A DNA stretch of 64,000 nucleotides, taken from NCBI RefSeq assembly GCF_000718165.1, contig NZ_JOEY01000002.1:62001-126000 (forward strand), in the 5' to 3' direction. Source of the stretch: Streptomyces fulvoviolaceus. GTDB lineage: Bacteria > Actinomycetota > Actinomycetes > Streptomycetales > Streptomycetaceae. The notes beneath the pieces are model-generated. The model was given only the letters and a program-made list of their open reading frames with translations. It searched no databases and was not told the DNA's origin. This document shows positions 17,141-26,111 of this stretch, piece by piece. A program made the position numbers and the translations under genes. The first letter of the stretch is position 1, and the number at the start of each line of letters is the position of its first letter.

Positions 17141-18310
17141 ACGCCCCGCGCGCCGGACCTCGCCCCACCAGCCGACCGCCGTCAGCACCAGGGTGAGGCC
17201 GACTCCGGCCAGGATGGCGTTGGACGGCGCCGTCACCTTGAGCAGACCGCCGGCGAGGGAGCCCGTGACCGCGTAGCCCACACCGGCGGCCGCGTACATG
17301 ACGGAGTAGCCCGCGGCGAGGGCACTCGGCGGGAGGACCTCGCGCAGGGACAGGTTGCGGGTGATGAGCGCGCCCGACTGGACCAGGCCGCCCACGGCCA
17401 GCGCGGCCGCGATACCGGCCGTGTTCGGTATCAGCGCGGCGAGCGTCACGAAGACCGACAGGACACACATCAGCACGACACTGCGGGTGCGCAGCCGTCC
17501 CGGCCAGCTGCGCAGGCCGTAGAGGAACGCGCCGAGCCCCGCGCCCACCGCCAGCCCTGCCAGCAGCGGCCCGGACCAGCCGACGGCGATGCCGCGCTGT
17601 TCGAGGAGGGCGGGCAGGACGAGTTCGGCGAGGCCCAGCAGGCCGAGACTGGCCGCGCCCGTGACGTACACCGGCCAGGCGTCGGTCAGGAGCCGGAAGA
17701 CCGACCCGCCCGCCCGCTCCCCGCCCAACGCGTCGTCCGTCGCCCAGCCGGCCGGCAGCAGCCACAGGCCCCCGACCGACGACGCCATCAGGGCGGCCGC
17801 CAGCAGCAGCGGGACATACGGTGCGACGCCGAGCGCCAGGCCGGCGACGGCGACCGGCGAGACGGCCCATATGCCCGAGTTCAGCATGGACTCGGTGGAC
17901 AGCGCCTGCGCCACGGCCCGCTCGGGCACGAGCTCGGTGAGCAGCGAGCGCAGACCTCCGGTGGCCGCGGCCGGAGCGGCCCCGGCCAGGAACGCGAGCG
18001 CGGCGAGCACCACCGCGTGCGCGTCGGGAAACGCCCCGAGGCCCGCGAACCCGGCGGCTCCTACCGTGAGCCCTCCGGCCAGCTGGGGGCGGGCATGCTC
18101 GGGACGCAGCCGCATCCCGAGGACGGGAGCCCCGACGATCTCGCCGATCACATAGGCCGCCGCGATCGCCGCCCCCAACGCGTATCCACCCGGTCGCTCG
18201 CGCACCAGGAAGACCAGGGCCAGCGGGGCCATGGCCACGGGCATGCGGGCGCCGACGGAGGTGCAGGCCCAGACGAGGACCTGCTTGGAGGCGACGTCGC
18301 GGTAGGTCAT
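17039..18310 (-). CDS. MFS transporter
   Basis: About 423 residues with 12 hydrophobic segments (for example GYALGAAIAAAYVIGEIVGAPVLG, AVVLAALAFLAGAAPAAATGGLRSLL, VVLMCVLSVFVTLAALIP). The pattern resembles drug/sugar efflux-like MFS proteins, but no substrate can be assigned. Start ATG at 18310 (MTYRDVASKQVL) is preferred over an upstream in-frame start at 18340. The gene's last ~100 bp lie antisense to the end of the GlxA-type regulator gene. The extended hydrophilic C-terminus (RRAGRSARGADLVV...) encoded there may be a consequence of loss of an earlier stop. Confidence 0.82.
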   Translation of the reverse strand: MTYRDVASKQVLVWACTSVGARMPVAMAPLALVFLVRERPGGYALGAAIAAAYVIGEIVGAPVLGMRLRPEHARPQLAGGLTVGAAGFAGLGAFPDAHAVVLAALAFLAGAAPAAATGGLRSLLTELVPERAVAQALSTESMLNSGIWAVSPVAVAGLALGVAPYVPLLLAAALMASSVGGLWLLPAGWATDDALGGERAGGSVFRLLTDAWPVYVTGAASLGLLGLAELVLPALLEQRGIAVGWSGPLLAGLAVGAGLGAFLYGLRSWPGRLRTRSVVLMCVLSVFVTLAALIPNTAGIAAALAVGGLVQSGALITRNLSLREVLPPSALAAGYSVMYAAAGVGYAVTGSLAGGLLKVTAPSNAILAGVGLTLVLTAVGWWGEVRRAGRSARGADLVVAPGSAVPGPEGAAIRGGRDPECRL

Positions 18311-18386
18311 GCGCTCGACGTTAGGGGGTGGCACTGACAACCCGACAACGGATTTCCCAGCCTGTGGATAACCGCCGGGCCGCCGC

Positions 18387-19436
18387 TCAGAACGTCAGCA
18401 CGCCCCGCGCCACCCGTCCCGCCTCCGCATCCCCCACCGCCTTCTCGAAGTCCTCCACCGGGTACGTCTCGGTCACCAACTCGTCGAGGAACAACCGCCC
18501 TTGCCGGTAGAGCTCCGCGTACAGCGGGATGTCCCGCTGCGGCCGCGAGGACCCGTACCGGCAGCCGAGGATCGCCTTGTCCAGGAACATCGAGGAGACG
18601 AGGAAGGACGCCTCGGCGGTCGCCGACGGCACCCCGAGGAGGACCGCCTGGCCGTGCCGGTCCAGCAAATCGACGGCGGCCCGGATCAGTTCGACCCGCC
18701 CGACGCACTCGAAGGCGTGGTCCACCCCCGTGGGCAGCAGGTCCCGCACCCCTTCCGCGGAGGTCAGGAAGTCGGTCGCACCGAACTGTCGGGCCATCGC
18801 CTCCTTCGCCGGATTGGCATCGACCGCCACGATCCGCAGCGCCCCCGCGATCCGGGCGCCCTGGATGACGTTGAGCCCGATCCCGCCGGTGCCGATCACC
18901 AGCACACTGTCCCCACGGTCCACCCGGGCCCTGTTGAGCACGGCCCCCACCCCGGTCAGCACCCCGCACCCGATGAGCGCGGCGGAGGGCATGGGAATGT
19001 CCTTCGGGATCCGCACCGCCTGAACGGCCTTCACCACCGTCCGCTCCGCGAAGGCGGAGTTGGAGGCGAACTGGAACACGGGCCGCCCTCCGCGCACGAA
19101 GGGCCGGCCCGGCCGCCCGATCGCCTTCCGGCACATCGTCGGCCGCCCCCGGTCGCACTCCGCGCACGTACCGCAGTTGGCGAGCGTGGACAGGGCCACA
19201 TGGTCACCGGGCGCGACATGGGTGACACCCGCGCCGACGGCCTCCACCACCCCGGCCCCCTCATGCCCCAACACCACGGGAACCGGAAAGGGGATGGTCC
19301 CGTCCACCACGGACAGGTCGCTGTGGCACAACCCGGCCGCCGAGATCGCGACCTGGACCTCACCGGGCCCCGGATCCCGCACCTCCAGATCATCGACGAC
19401 CTGGACCTGCGTCCCGTCGAACAGCACGCCGCGCAT
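18387..19436 (-). CDS. Zinc-dependent alcohol dehydrogenase (MDR family)
   Basis: A 349-residue medium-chain dehydrogenase. Catalytic-zinc residues are visible in AAGLCHSD and LGHEGAGVVEAVG; the structural-zinc loop CGTCAECDRGRPTMC has all four cysteines; the NAD fold is SVLVIGTGGIGLNVIQGA with an acidic residue after the next strand (AVDANP), suggesting NAD. It oxidises an alcohol to an aldehyde or ketone. Its ATG overlaps the stop of the acyl-CoA dehydrogenase by one base (TGATG), so the two are coupled. Last gene of the leftward SDR-ACAD-ADH unit that begins at operator 21646. Confidence 0.93.
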   Translation of the reverse strand: MRGVLFDGTQVQVVDDLEVRDPGPGEVQVAISAAGLCHSDLSVVDGTIPFPVPVVLGHEGAGVVEAVGAGVTHVAPGDHVALSTLANCGTCAECDRGRPTMCRKAIGRPGRPFVRGGRPVFQFASNSAFAERTVVKAVQAVRIPKDIPMPSAALIGCGVLTGVGAVLNRARVDRGDSVLVIGTGGIGLNVIQGARIAGALRIVAVDANPAKEAMARQFGATDFLTSAEGVRDLLPTGVDHAFECVGRVELIRAAVDLLDRHGQAVLLGVPSATAEASFLVSSMFLDKAILGCRYGSSRPQRDIPLYAELYRQGRLFLDELVTETYPVEDFEKAVGDAEAGRVARGVLTF

Positions 19437-20584
19437 CAGACGACCCCCTTGGGCTCCCTCGGCAGGCCGAGCACACGCTCGGCGATGATCGTGCGCTGGA
19501 TCTGGTCCGAGCCGCCGTAGATCGTGTCGGCCCGGGAGAACAGGAACAGGTGTTGCAGTACGTCGAGTTCATACGGCGCCGAGGCCGCCCAGTCCGCCGG
19601 CCCTACGGCCGCCGCCGCGCCCCGCACCTCCATCGCCAGCTCCCCGAGCCGCTGATGCCAGCCGCCCCACAGCAGCTTGGCCACACTGGACGCCCCGGGA
19701 CCGGCCGAACCCCCCAGCGTCCGCAGGGCGTTCCATCGCATGACCCTCAGCTCGGCCCACTGCCGCACAAGCCGGTCCCGTACGACGGGATCGCGCACCG
19801 CCCCGCTCTCCACGGCCGCCCGCACGACCCTCCCGAGCTCCTCCGCGAACCCGATCTGCTGGGCGAGCGTCGAGACGCCCCGCTCGAACCCGAGCAGACT
19901 CATCGCGACCTTCCACCCGCCGCCCTCGCTCCCGACGACGTGCTCCACACGCGCGCGTGCCCCGTCGAAGAACACCTCGTTGAACTCGCTCGTCCCCGTC
20001 ATCTGCCGTATGGGCCGCACCTCGATACGCCCCGGCTGATCCATGGGAACGAGCAGAAAACTCAGCCCGTGATGGCGTCTGGACCCTTCTTCCGTCCTGG
20101 CCAGCACAAAGCACCAGTCCGCCTCATGGGCCAGCGAGGTCCAGATCTTCTGCCCCGTGATCCGGTAGTAAGCCCCTTCGCACACGGCCACCGTACGAAT
20201 CCCTGCCAGATCCGACCCGGCACCGGGCTCGCTGTATCCCTGACACCAAAGTTCCTCCCCGGCGGCAATGGGCGGCAGAAAACGGTCCTTCTGCTCGGGA
20301 GTCCCGTGGGCGATGAGGGTAGGGGCAAGCAGGTTCTCCCCGATGTGCCCGGACCGCGGAGGCGCGGACGACCGGGCGTATTCCTCGGCCCAGGCAACCT
20401 GCTGGGTAAGGGAGGCGGTCCGATTCCCGTATCCCTCCTCCGACCATCCAAGCCCGATCCAGCCGCCTTTCCCGAGGGTGCGTTCCCAGGTACGCCGGTC
20501 CTGGTCGACGTCGACATGCGCATCAAGCCACGCCTTCACTTCCGCCCGAAACGCCTCGTCCTCGACGCTGAACCCAAACTCCAC
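19436..20584 (-). CDS. Acyl-CoA dehydrogenase
   Basis: About 382 residues. Start GTG at 20584 (VEFGFSVEDEAFRAEV), preceded by GGGAGGAGAGG; a more upstream start would translate the repeat in the intergenic region. Family marks: WCQGYSEPGAGSDLAGIRT and the FAD/substrate loop ITGQKIWTSLAHEADWCFVLART, then the C-terminal YGGSDQIQRTIIAERVLGLPREPKG. These flavoproteins desaturate acyl-CoA at the alpha-beta bond and pass electrons to ETF. Middle gene of the SDR-ACAD-ADH operon, coupled to the alcohol dehydrogenase by TGATG. Confidence 0.93.
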   Translation of the reverse strand: MEFGFSVEDEAFRAEVKAWLDAHVDVDQDRRTWERTLGKGGWIGLGWSEEGYGNRTASLTQQVAWAEEYARSSAPPRSGHIGENLLAPTLIAHGTPEQKDRFLPPIAAGEELWCQGYSEPGAGSDLAGIRTVAVCEGAYYRITGQKIWTSLAHEADWCFVLARTEEGSRRHHGLSFLLVPMDQPGRIEVRPIRQMTGTSEFNEVFFDGARARVEHVVGSEGGGWKVAMSLLGFERGVSTLAQQIGFAEELGRVVRAAVESGAVRDPVVRDRLVRQWAELRVMRWNALRTLGGSAGPGASSVAKLLWGGWHQRLGELAMEVRGAAAAVGPADWAASAPYELDVLQHLFLFSRADTIYGGSDQIQRTIIAERVLGLPREPKGVV

Positions 20585-20622
20585 GGACCTCTCCTCCCAA
20601 CACCGGACGAGTCCAACCCCCC

Positions 20623-20701
20623 AGGGGCGCGGGGCTGTGTCGATATGCGGCTCCGCCGCGTGGGCGCGACCAGCCACAACGCACCCGCAGCCGCCGAACA
20701 A
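20623..20701 (-). repeat. Dispersed intergenic repeat, copy 1
   Basis: In the SDR-ACAD gap, a ~78-bp unit in reverse orientation that matches the copy at 45172-45250 almost base for base (GGCGGCTGCGGGT, GTGGCTGGTCGCGCCCACG, CGGCGGAGCCGCATATCG, CCCGCGCCCC in order). A longer relative is at 37356-37487. Confidence 0.75.
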
Positions 20702-20718
20702 CCGCACCCCCCGAGCTA

Positions 20719-21624
20719 TTACGCGTTAGGCCGATCCCCATCCCGCGCGGCCCGCTCCATCTCCCCCACCTGCGAAAGCATCGGCATCGGATCCACCCCC
20801 ACAGACCCCGGCAGAAACTCCGCAATCGTTTCCGGCGTCCAACCGCCGGAGGCATACACGGCCCGCAACTCCCGAGGCTGAGCCCACACCGCGATCTTCG
20901 GCCCGGCAATCGTGTAAACCTGCCCGGTAATCCCCTGAGCCCGCTCGGACAGCAGGTAAACGACGAGCGCGGCCACGTCCTCCGGTTCACCGATCTCCGC
21001 CAGCGACACAGGAACATTCGCCGACATGCGCGTACGAGCAACCGGCGCCACCGCATTAGCGGTCACCCCGTACTTGTTCAGCCCCAGCGCAGCACTCCGC
21101 ACCAGCGAGATGATCCCGCCCTTGGCCGCGCTGTAGTTGGCCTGCGAAACCGACCCCTGATGATTCCCGCTGGTGAACCCGATCAAGGTCCCCGCCCGTT
21201 GCTTCCGCATCACCGCGGACGCCGCCCGGAAAACGGTGAACGTGCCCTTGAGGTGGGTGGCGACCACCGCGTCCCACTCCTCCTCGGACATGTTGAACAG
21301 CATCCGCTCACGCAGGATCCCGGCCACGCACACGACCCCGTCGACACGGCCGTACGACGACACCGCCGCGTCCACGACCCGCTGTCCGCCCGCCATGGTG
21401 GAGATGTCGTCGGCGACGGCGACCGCCTCGCCACCGGCCGCCTCGATCTCCTTCACCACGGAGGAGGCGACCTCGCTCGCGGGGGAGGCACCGTCCATCG
21501 AGACGCCGTAGTCGTTGACGACGACCCGCGCCCCCTCGGCCGCCGCGCCCAACGCGACCGCCCGCCCGATCCCCCGCCCGGCACCGGTCACGGCGACGAC
21601 CTTGCCTGCCAAGAAGTTCCCCAT
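20719..21624 (-). CDS. Short-chain dehydrogenase/reductase
   Basis: A 301-residue SDR with cofactor motif VAVTGAGRGIGRAVALG, an Asp-containing turn (VVNDYGVSMDG) and the catalytic Ser-Tyr-Lys group GFTSGNHQGSVSQANYSAAKGG. The insertion after strand 2 and the ~50-residue C-terminal extension (GPKIAVWAQPRELRAVY...) resemble the 3-hydroxyacyl-CoA dehydrogenase SDRs of peroxisomal-type/steroid-side-chain beta-oxidation. First gene of the leftward unit; operator 21646-21660 lies 22 bp upstream, and a cyclase-family gene is divergent. Likely oxidises a 3-hydroxyacyl-CoA. Confidence 0.92.
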   Translation of the reverse strand: MGNFLAGKVVAVTGAGRGIGRAVALGAAAEGARVVVNDYGVSMDGASPASEVASSVVKEIEAAGGEAVAVADDISTMAGGQRVVDAAVSSYGRVDGVVCVAGILRERMLFNMSEEEWDAVVATHLKGTFTVFRAASAVMRKQRAGTLIGFTSGNHQGSVSQANYSAAKGGIISLVRSAALGLNKYGVTANAVAPVARTRMSANVPVSLAEIGEPEDVAALVVYLLSERAQGITGQVYTIAGPKIAVWAQPRELRAVYASGGWTPETIAEFLPGSVGVDPMPMLSQVGEMERAARDGDRPNA

Positions 21625-21645
21625 GCCGGCCCCTTCCCGCGGTTT

Positions 21646-21660
21646 CTGACGGACCGTTAG
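21646..21660. promoter_or_regulatory. Operator CTGAC-N5-GTTAG between divergent SDR and cyclase genes
   Basis: CTGAC-GGACC-GTTAG, one mismatch from the family consensus. A lone GTCAG half-site follows at 21673-21677. The position between divergent starts (21624 and 21708) would allow control of both units. Confidence 0.65.
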
Positions 21661-21707
21661 ATTTTATGACCCGTCAGATGGACGGGCACAAGCCCCGGGG
21701 AGGACGG

Positions 21708-22634
21708 ATGTCGCTACCGGCCGAGTTCCACGACATCGCCAAGCGCGTGAACAACTGGGGTCGTTGGGGCGCCGACGACGAGATCGGCACCCTGAACCTG
21801 ATCACCGACGAGGTGGTACGGGAGGCCGCGAAGGAGATCCGCACCGGCCGTCGCGTCCCCCTCGCCCTCCCGCTGCGGCAGGACGGCGTCCAGACCGGCC
21901 TGATGCCGGGGCGGGTCAACCCGCTGCACACCATGGTCCAGATCAACCAGGAGATCTTCGGCCCGGGAACAGTCGCGTGCAGCGACGACGCCGTGACCAT
22001 GGGGCTGCAGGCCGCCACCCACTGGGACGCACTCACCCATGTCTCGCACTCGGGCAAGCTGTACAACGGCCGCCCGGCGGACTCCATCACCCCGCACGCC
22101 GGCGCCGAGTTCAGCGGCATCGACAAGGCGCGGCACATCGTCTCGCGCGGGGTGCTGCTCGACGTGGCACGCGCGCGTGCCGTGGACCGGCTCGACGGCG
22201 GCCACGCCGTCACCCCGGAGGACCTGGAGGCCGCCGAGGAACTCGCGGGCACGCGCGTGCGCGCCGGCGACATCGTGCTCGTCAGGACGGGGCAGATCCA
22301 GGTCTATCTCGCCGGGAACAAGGAGGCGTACGGCTATCCGTCGCCGGGGCTGTCGATCCGCACGCCGGAGTGGTTCCACGCGCGCGATGTCGCGGCCGTG
22401 GCGAACGACACCCTCACGTTCGAGATCTTTCCGCCCGAGATCGAGGACCTGTGGCTGCCCGTGCATGCGCTCGACCTCGTGGAGATGGGGATGCTGCAAG
22501 GCCAGAACTGGAATCTCGAAAAGTTGTCCACAGCCTGTGGAGAAACCGGCCGCTACGCATTCCTGCTGTCGGCGATGCCCGAGCCGTTCGTGGGCGGAAC
22601 CGGAACGCCCGTGGCGCCGGTGGCCGTTCTCTAG
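21708..22634 (+). CDS. Cyclase-family metal-dependent hydrolase
   Basis: About 308 residues of the kynurenine-formamidase-like cyclase family. The metal-binding motif region is AATHWDALTHVSHSGKLYNG, a variant of HxGTHxDxPxH with the first His replaced. Other family marks are SRGVLLDVARARAVDRLDGGHAVTPEDLEAAEELAGTRVRAGDIVLVRTG and the C-terminal LWLPVHALDLVEMGMLQGQNWNLEKL. Start ATG 21708 has GGGGAGG five bases upstream. These enzymes hydrolyse amide or cyclic ester/ring bonds; here it may open a ring or lactone in the pathway. Divergent from the SDR operon and under the same operator. Confidence 0.88.
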   Translation: MSLPAEFHDIAKRVNNWGRWGADDEIGTLNLITDEVVREAAKEIRTGRRVPLALPLRQDGVQTGLMPGRVNPLHTMVQINQEIFGPGTVACSDDAVTMGLQAATHWDALTHVSHSGKLYNGRPADSITPHAGAEFSGIDKARHIVSRGVLLDVARARAVDRLDGGHAVTPEDLEAAEELAGTRVRAGDIVLVRTGQIQVYLAGNKEAYGYPSPGLSIRTPEWFHARDVAAVANDTLTFEIFPPEIEDLWLPVHALDLVEMGMLQGQNWNLEKLSTACGETGRYAFLLSAMPEPFVGGTGTPVAPVAVL

Positions 22635-22761
22635 GTCGGCCGGCGGCGCGCCCTGCCCGCCCCGAGCACGGCACCGCGCGCCGCCAACCGACTCCGGCGC
22701 ACCCGCCCCGACCCCTCTCAGCCCTGAGAGCCGACCGCCGAATCACGACCCACACTCGTCA

Positions 22762-22784
22762 AGGGCTCCCGTCACCGGAGCCCT
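22762..22784 (+). terminator. Hairpin terminator after cyclase gene
   Basis: AGGGCTCC / GGAGCCCT, 8-bp perfect stem with a 7-nt loop, 130 bp downstream of the cyclase stop. No T-tract follows, which is common for Streptomyces terminators. Confidence 0.65.
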
Positions 22785-22995
22785 CGTCGTCCCCTCACGG
22801 CGAATCGCTGACCACAAGCGTGATCAAACGGACAAGAGACGTCAACACCCGTTCGGGGATTTATTACTTATGTGCCATTTGCTACGGGCGCGCACAGAGG
22901 CATCCCCCGGCGCACCACATCATCACGAACAGGGATGACAGCGGTTTCTGCACCCATGCACCAGGGCTGACGGACCTTCCGATCCCGCGCGCCGG
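22785..22995. other. Non-coding region between terminator and HATPase gene
   Basis: About 210 bp with a locally AT-rich patch (GGGGATTTATTACTTATG near 22856). No coding frame with a credible start and Shine-Dalgarno was found; long open frames crossing it on the minus strand are extensions of the HATPase shadow. It may hold the 3' processing region of the HATPase transcript. Confidence 0.4.
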
Positions 22996-23472
22996 TCACA
23001 CCGCCTCGAACGCCAGCCCCTCGTACGCCACGGCGCCGACCCTGTAGGTCTCCGCGCCCTCCCGGGACTGCGCACAGCGGTCCAGTTCGCACCAGATGCT
23101 CTTGCCCGCCCCCTCGGGGCTCCAGCCCCAGCGGTCCGCGAGGCCGTCGACGAGGGCGAGGCCCCGGCCGCCAGTCTCGTCGCCGTCCGCGCACCGCGGC
23201 ACCGGGGCCCGGCCGCTGCGGTCGGCGACCTCGAGGCGGACGGTGGCGGACTCCTCCTCCGCGTCCGGCAGGGACAGCCGCAGGACGGCCGGACAGCCGG
23301 TGTGCACCACGGCGTTGGTGACCAGTTCGGACACGAGCAGGATCAGGATCTCGGCGAGCGGCTCGTCGGCCCCTATCCCGGAACCGGCGAGCCGCGAGCG
23401 GGCCCACCTCCGGGCTCGCCCCACCTCTGCGGGGTCGGGCCGGATCTCCAGCTGCACTTGAAGCACCTGCAC
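22996..23472 (-). CDS. HATPase_c ATP-binding protein (RsbW/SpoIIAB-like)
   Basis: A 158-residue single-domain GHKL ATPase. The N-box is ELVTNAVVHT, the G1 box EVADRSGR, and the G2 region GGRGLALVDGLADRWGW. It lacks any sensor or transmembrane part. Proteins of this type are anti-sigma-factor kinases, or orphan regulators very numerous in Streptomyces and usually paired with an HTH or DUF397 gene; no such partner is adjacent here. A candidate small gene is divergent at 23666. Confidence 0.88.
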   Translation of the reverse strand: MQVLQVQLEIRPDPAEVGRARRWARSRLAGSGIGADEPLAEILILLVSELVTNAVVHTGCPAVLRLSLPDAEEESATVRLEVADRSGRAPVPRCADGDETGGRGLALVDGLADRWGWSPEGAGKSIWCELDRCAQSREGAETYRVGAVAYEGLAFEAV

Positions 23473-23665
23473 CGCTCACACCATCCGAACCGGCGGGCAC
23501 GTGGCCTCGCGCCTCACGAGGGCCACGATCGTAGCCATTTTTTGCATGGCCAGAACAATGGCCAAAGCCGGAGTCACAGAACGTGAATCCCTTACGAGAC
23601 AGCATGGTTGACGTACAGTCACGCCAACAAGCGCTTCGGGCATATTCCAGCGCGAAGGAGTACCC

Positions 23666-23857
23666 GTGCGGCATACTGTGCGACGCTCGCTGTGGGAAGT
23701 CGAACAGGCGGGGGCATCAGGCCTTTCCGCCTCGCGAGCTGCGGCGCGCACCGCCGGATCCGGAGCCGCCCCGAAGGCAACACCGGCATGGCTCGTGCTC
23801 GGAACCACTCGCATCCCACAGAAGGTACCGGAGTGGGCCCCCGACTCCAGGACGTGA
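23666..23857 (+). CDS. Small hypothetical protein (63 aa)
   Basis: GTG start with GAAGGAG five bases upstream (23654-23660), encoding VRHTVRRSLWEVEQAGASGL... and ending TRIPQKVPEWAPDSRT. Divergent from the HATPase gene. The C-terminal part WLVLGTTRIPQKVPEW is less Ala/Arg-biased than random GC-rich frames, which supports a real gene, but I do not recognise the family. A frameshifted alternative (from 23608) has no Shine-Dalgarno. Confidence 0.5.
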   Translation: MRHTVRRSLWEVEQAGASGLSASRAAARTAGSGAAPKATPAWLVLGTTRIPQKVPEWAPDSRT

Positions 23858-23964
23858 CGGGTCACGCATAGGACACAACCCGATATCAACGCTCCGTAAT
23901 TCCGGTATGCCACAATCCGCGACATCCGTGAAGACGGATTCCGCGACGTCCCAGCCCAGCGCCC

Positions 23965-24837
23965 TCAGGCCACCAGATCGGCCGCGAGCAGCTCCTCACT
24001 CTCCGTGCTGCCACCGCCACGCTGCGCCCGCACCCACGCCCGCTTCAGATGCAGATGCACCTCGGACTCCCAGGTGAACCCCATGCCGCCGTGCACCTGG
24101 AGGCAGTCGCGGGCGCCGCGCTCGGCGGCCTCGTCGGCCAGCAGCCGGGCCGCGGCGATGTCCACCGGGTCGGCGGTGACGGCGGCCGCGTAGACCGCGG
24201 CCCGGGCCACCTCGGCCCGCACCAGCATCTGCGCGCACAGGTGCTTGACCGCCTGGAAGGCCCCGATCGGCTGCCCGAACTGCTCACGCGTCCGGGCGTG
24301 TTGCACGGCCAGCTCGCACGCGCGCGTGGCCGTGCCGAGCTGTTCGGCGGCGGTGAGGAGAGAGGCGACGGGGTCCGCGGGGGCCGGCGCCGCCACCCGG
24401 TGCAGCGGCGTCAGCGGATCCACCGACCGCAGCGGTACGGCCCCGGCGGCGGCCCCCGCCTCTCCGTGGACGACGTCCGCCTCCGCCAGCCACTCCACGA
24501 GCCGCCCGTCCACGGCCGTCACGACCGCCTCCCCGCCGGCCGCTCCCGGGACCACTCCCGCCGCGAGATGCGTGGCCACCAAGGGTCCCGGCAGCAGGGC
24601 CCGTCCGGCCTCCTCGAAGGCCAACACCGCTTCGGGCAGCCCGAGTCCGACCCCGCCGTCCGCCTCCGGCAGCCGCAACGCGAAGAACCCGACATCGCCG
24701 AGCTCCCGCCACAGCGCCCGGTCCAGTCCGGGCGCGTCGACCGCCGCCCGCAGCGCCGCACCGCCGAAGCGACGCGTCAGAAGCCCTCGTAAGACGTCCC
24801 GCAACGCCCGCTGGTCCGCCGTCAGTTGGAAGCGCAT
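23965..24837 (-). CDS. Acyl-CoA dehydrogenase, partner subunit
   Basis: 290 residues, shorter than the ~380 of a complete ACAD. It has the N-terminal helical domain (MRFQLTADQRALRDVLRGLL), a reduced beta domain, and the C-terminal FAD-binding helices (RTREQFGQPIGAFQAVKHLCAQMLVRAE, CLQVHGGMGFTWESEVHLHLKRA). The central loop with the usual EPxAGSD motif is missing. It follows the full-length ACAD gene after 7 bp. In actinobacteria such adjacent long/short FadE pairs form heterotetramers that act on bulky or short-side-chain acyl-CoAs (ChsE1-ChsE2 type); I infer the same here. Confidence 0.88.
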   Translation of the reverse strand: MRFQLTADQRALRDVLRGLLTRRFGGAALRAAVDAPGLDRALWRELGDVGFFALRLPEADGGVGLGLPEAVLAFEEAGRALLPGPLVATHLAAGVVPGAAGGEAVVTAVDGRLVEWLAEADVVHGEAGAAAGAVPLRSVDPLTPLHRVAAPAPADPVASLLTAAEQLGTATRACELAVQHARTREQFGQPIGAFQAVKHLCAQMLVRAEVARAAVYAAAVTADPVDIAAARLLADEAAERGARDCLQVHGGMGFTWESEVHLHLKRAWVRAQRGGGSTESEELLAADLVA

Positions 24838-24844
24838 CGGGAGG

Positions 24845-25999
24845 TCACCGCCCCTTCGGAAGGCCGAGGATCCGCTCGGCCACGATGTTCCGCTGGATCT
24901 GCGAAGTGCCGGCGGCGATGGTGTACGACAGCGAGGACAGCCGGTCGAGCACCCACGGACGGTCCAGGTCGAGGGACTCCGGGCCGAGGACGTCGGCCGC
25001 GGCGTCGTAGAGCTCCTGCCGCGCATGCGAGTAGCTCAGTTTGAAAACCGAACCCCCTACGCCGGGTACGCCGCCGCCCGTCTCCGCCTCGCTGACGTTC
25101 CACTGCGTCAACCGCCACAGCGCACGGAACTCGGCGTTCAGCCGGCCCAGTCGTCGCCGGAGCGCCGGGTCGTCCCAGCGGCCGTTCCTCCGTGCCGTAC
25201 GGGCGAGTTCACCGAGCACGCGCCGGCACGCCACCACCTCGCCCACGAAGGCCGTGCCGCGCTCGAAGGACAGCGTCACCATGGTCACGCGCCAGCCGTC
25301 GTTCTCGTCGCCCACCCGGTTGGCCACGGGCACCCGCACATCGTCGAGGAACACCTCGGCGAACTCGGCGGACCCGGCGAGGGTCCTGAGCGGCCGTACG
25401 GTGACGCCTGGCGCGTCCATGGGCAGGGCGAGCCAGGTGATGCCCCGGTGCTTCTGAGCAGAGGGATCCGTCCGCACCAACAGCTCGCACCAGTCGGCGA
25501 CTTCGGCATGGGAGGTCCAGATCTTGGACCCACTCACCACGTACGCGTCGCCGTCCCTACGCGCGCGCGTGCGCAGTGCCGCGAGGTCGCTTCCGGCGTC
25601 CGGTTCGCTGAAGCCCTGGCACCAGACCTCCTCGCCGCGCAGGATCGGCGGCAGCCAGCGGGCCCGCTGCTCGGCGCTCCCCTCGGCCGCGATCGTCGGC
25701 CCGGCGTGCAGCAGGCCGACGAACCCCGCCCCCACATAGGGAGCGCCCGCGTTCTCGGTCTCCTCCAGGTAGATCAAGTGCTGGGTGGGCGTGGCCCCTT
25801 GGCCGCCCGCGTCGACGGGCCAGTGCAGGCCGGCGTACCCGGCGTCGTGGAGCATGCGCTGCCAGCCGAGGTCGTAGGACCTGCGGGCGGGCCAGTCGTC
25901 CGGGGACGGTTTCGGTGGCAGCGTGGGGAGCACCTTGGCCAGCCACTCCCGCAGCCGCGCGCGGAACTCCTCCTCTTCCGGCGTGTACGCGAGATCCAT
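24845..25999 (-). CDS. Acyl-CoA dehydrogenase, catalytic-type subunit
   Basis: 384 residues from ATG 25999 (MDLAYTPEEEEFRARL). Motifs: WCQGFSEPDAGSDLAALRT, VVSGSKIWTSHAEVADWCELLVRT, and the end TIAAGTSQIQRNIVAERILGLPKGR. Only 7 bp separate it from the shorter ACAD downstream, suggesting a two-subunit enzyme. The promoter region contains operator 26024-26038, shared with the divergent AMP-forming ligase whose own operator is at 26112-26126. Confidence 0.92.
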   Translation of the reverse strand: MDLAYTPEEEEFRARLREWLAKVLPTLPPKPSPDDWPARRSYDLGWQRMLHDAGYAGLHWPVDAGGQGATPTQHLIYLEETENAGAPYVGAGFVGLLHAGPTIAAEGSAEQRARWLPPILRGEEVWCQGFSEPDAGSDLAALRTRARRDGDAYVVSGSKIWTSHAEVADWCELLVRTDPSAQKHRGITWLALPMDAPGVTVRPLRTLAGSAEFAEVFLDDVRVPVANRVGDENDGWRVTMVTLSFERGTAFVGEVVACRRVLGELARTARRNGRWDDPALRRRLGRLNAEFRALWRLTQWNVSEAETGGGVPGVGGSVFKLSYSHARQELYDAAADVLGPESLDLDRPWVLDRLSSLSYTIAAGTSQIQRNIVAERILGLPKGR

Positions 26000-26023
26000 G
26001 GCCCACACCCGTATCTTCCGTAT

Positions 26024-26038
26024 CTGATGATCCGTCAG
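26024..26038. promoter_or_regulatory. Operator CTGAT-N5-GTCAG upstream of ACAD pair
   Basis: CTGAT-GATCC-GTCAG; the outer bases extend the symmetry to ATCTGA...TCAGAT over 26022-26040. It lies 25 bp upstream of the ACAD start at 25999. Confidence 0.7.
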
Positions 26039-26111
26039 ATGCCGTTCTGTGGCGAGGCTAGCCCCACACCCCTGGACCGACAAGGCATCCCGCCCTACGC
26101 TCTGCCACGAT

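Noticed and set aside
22868..23674. Minus-strand frame overlapping the HATPase gene
   Set aside because: Out of frame with the clear GHKL motifs at 22996-23472 and rich in Arg/Gly.
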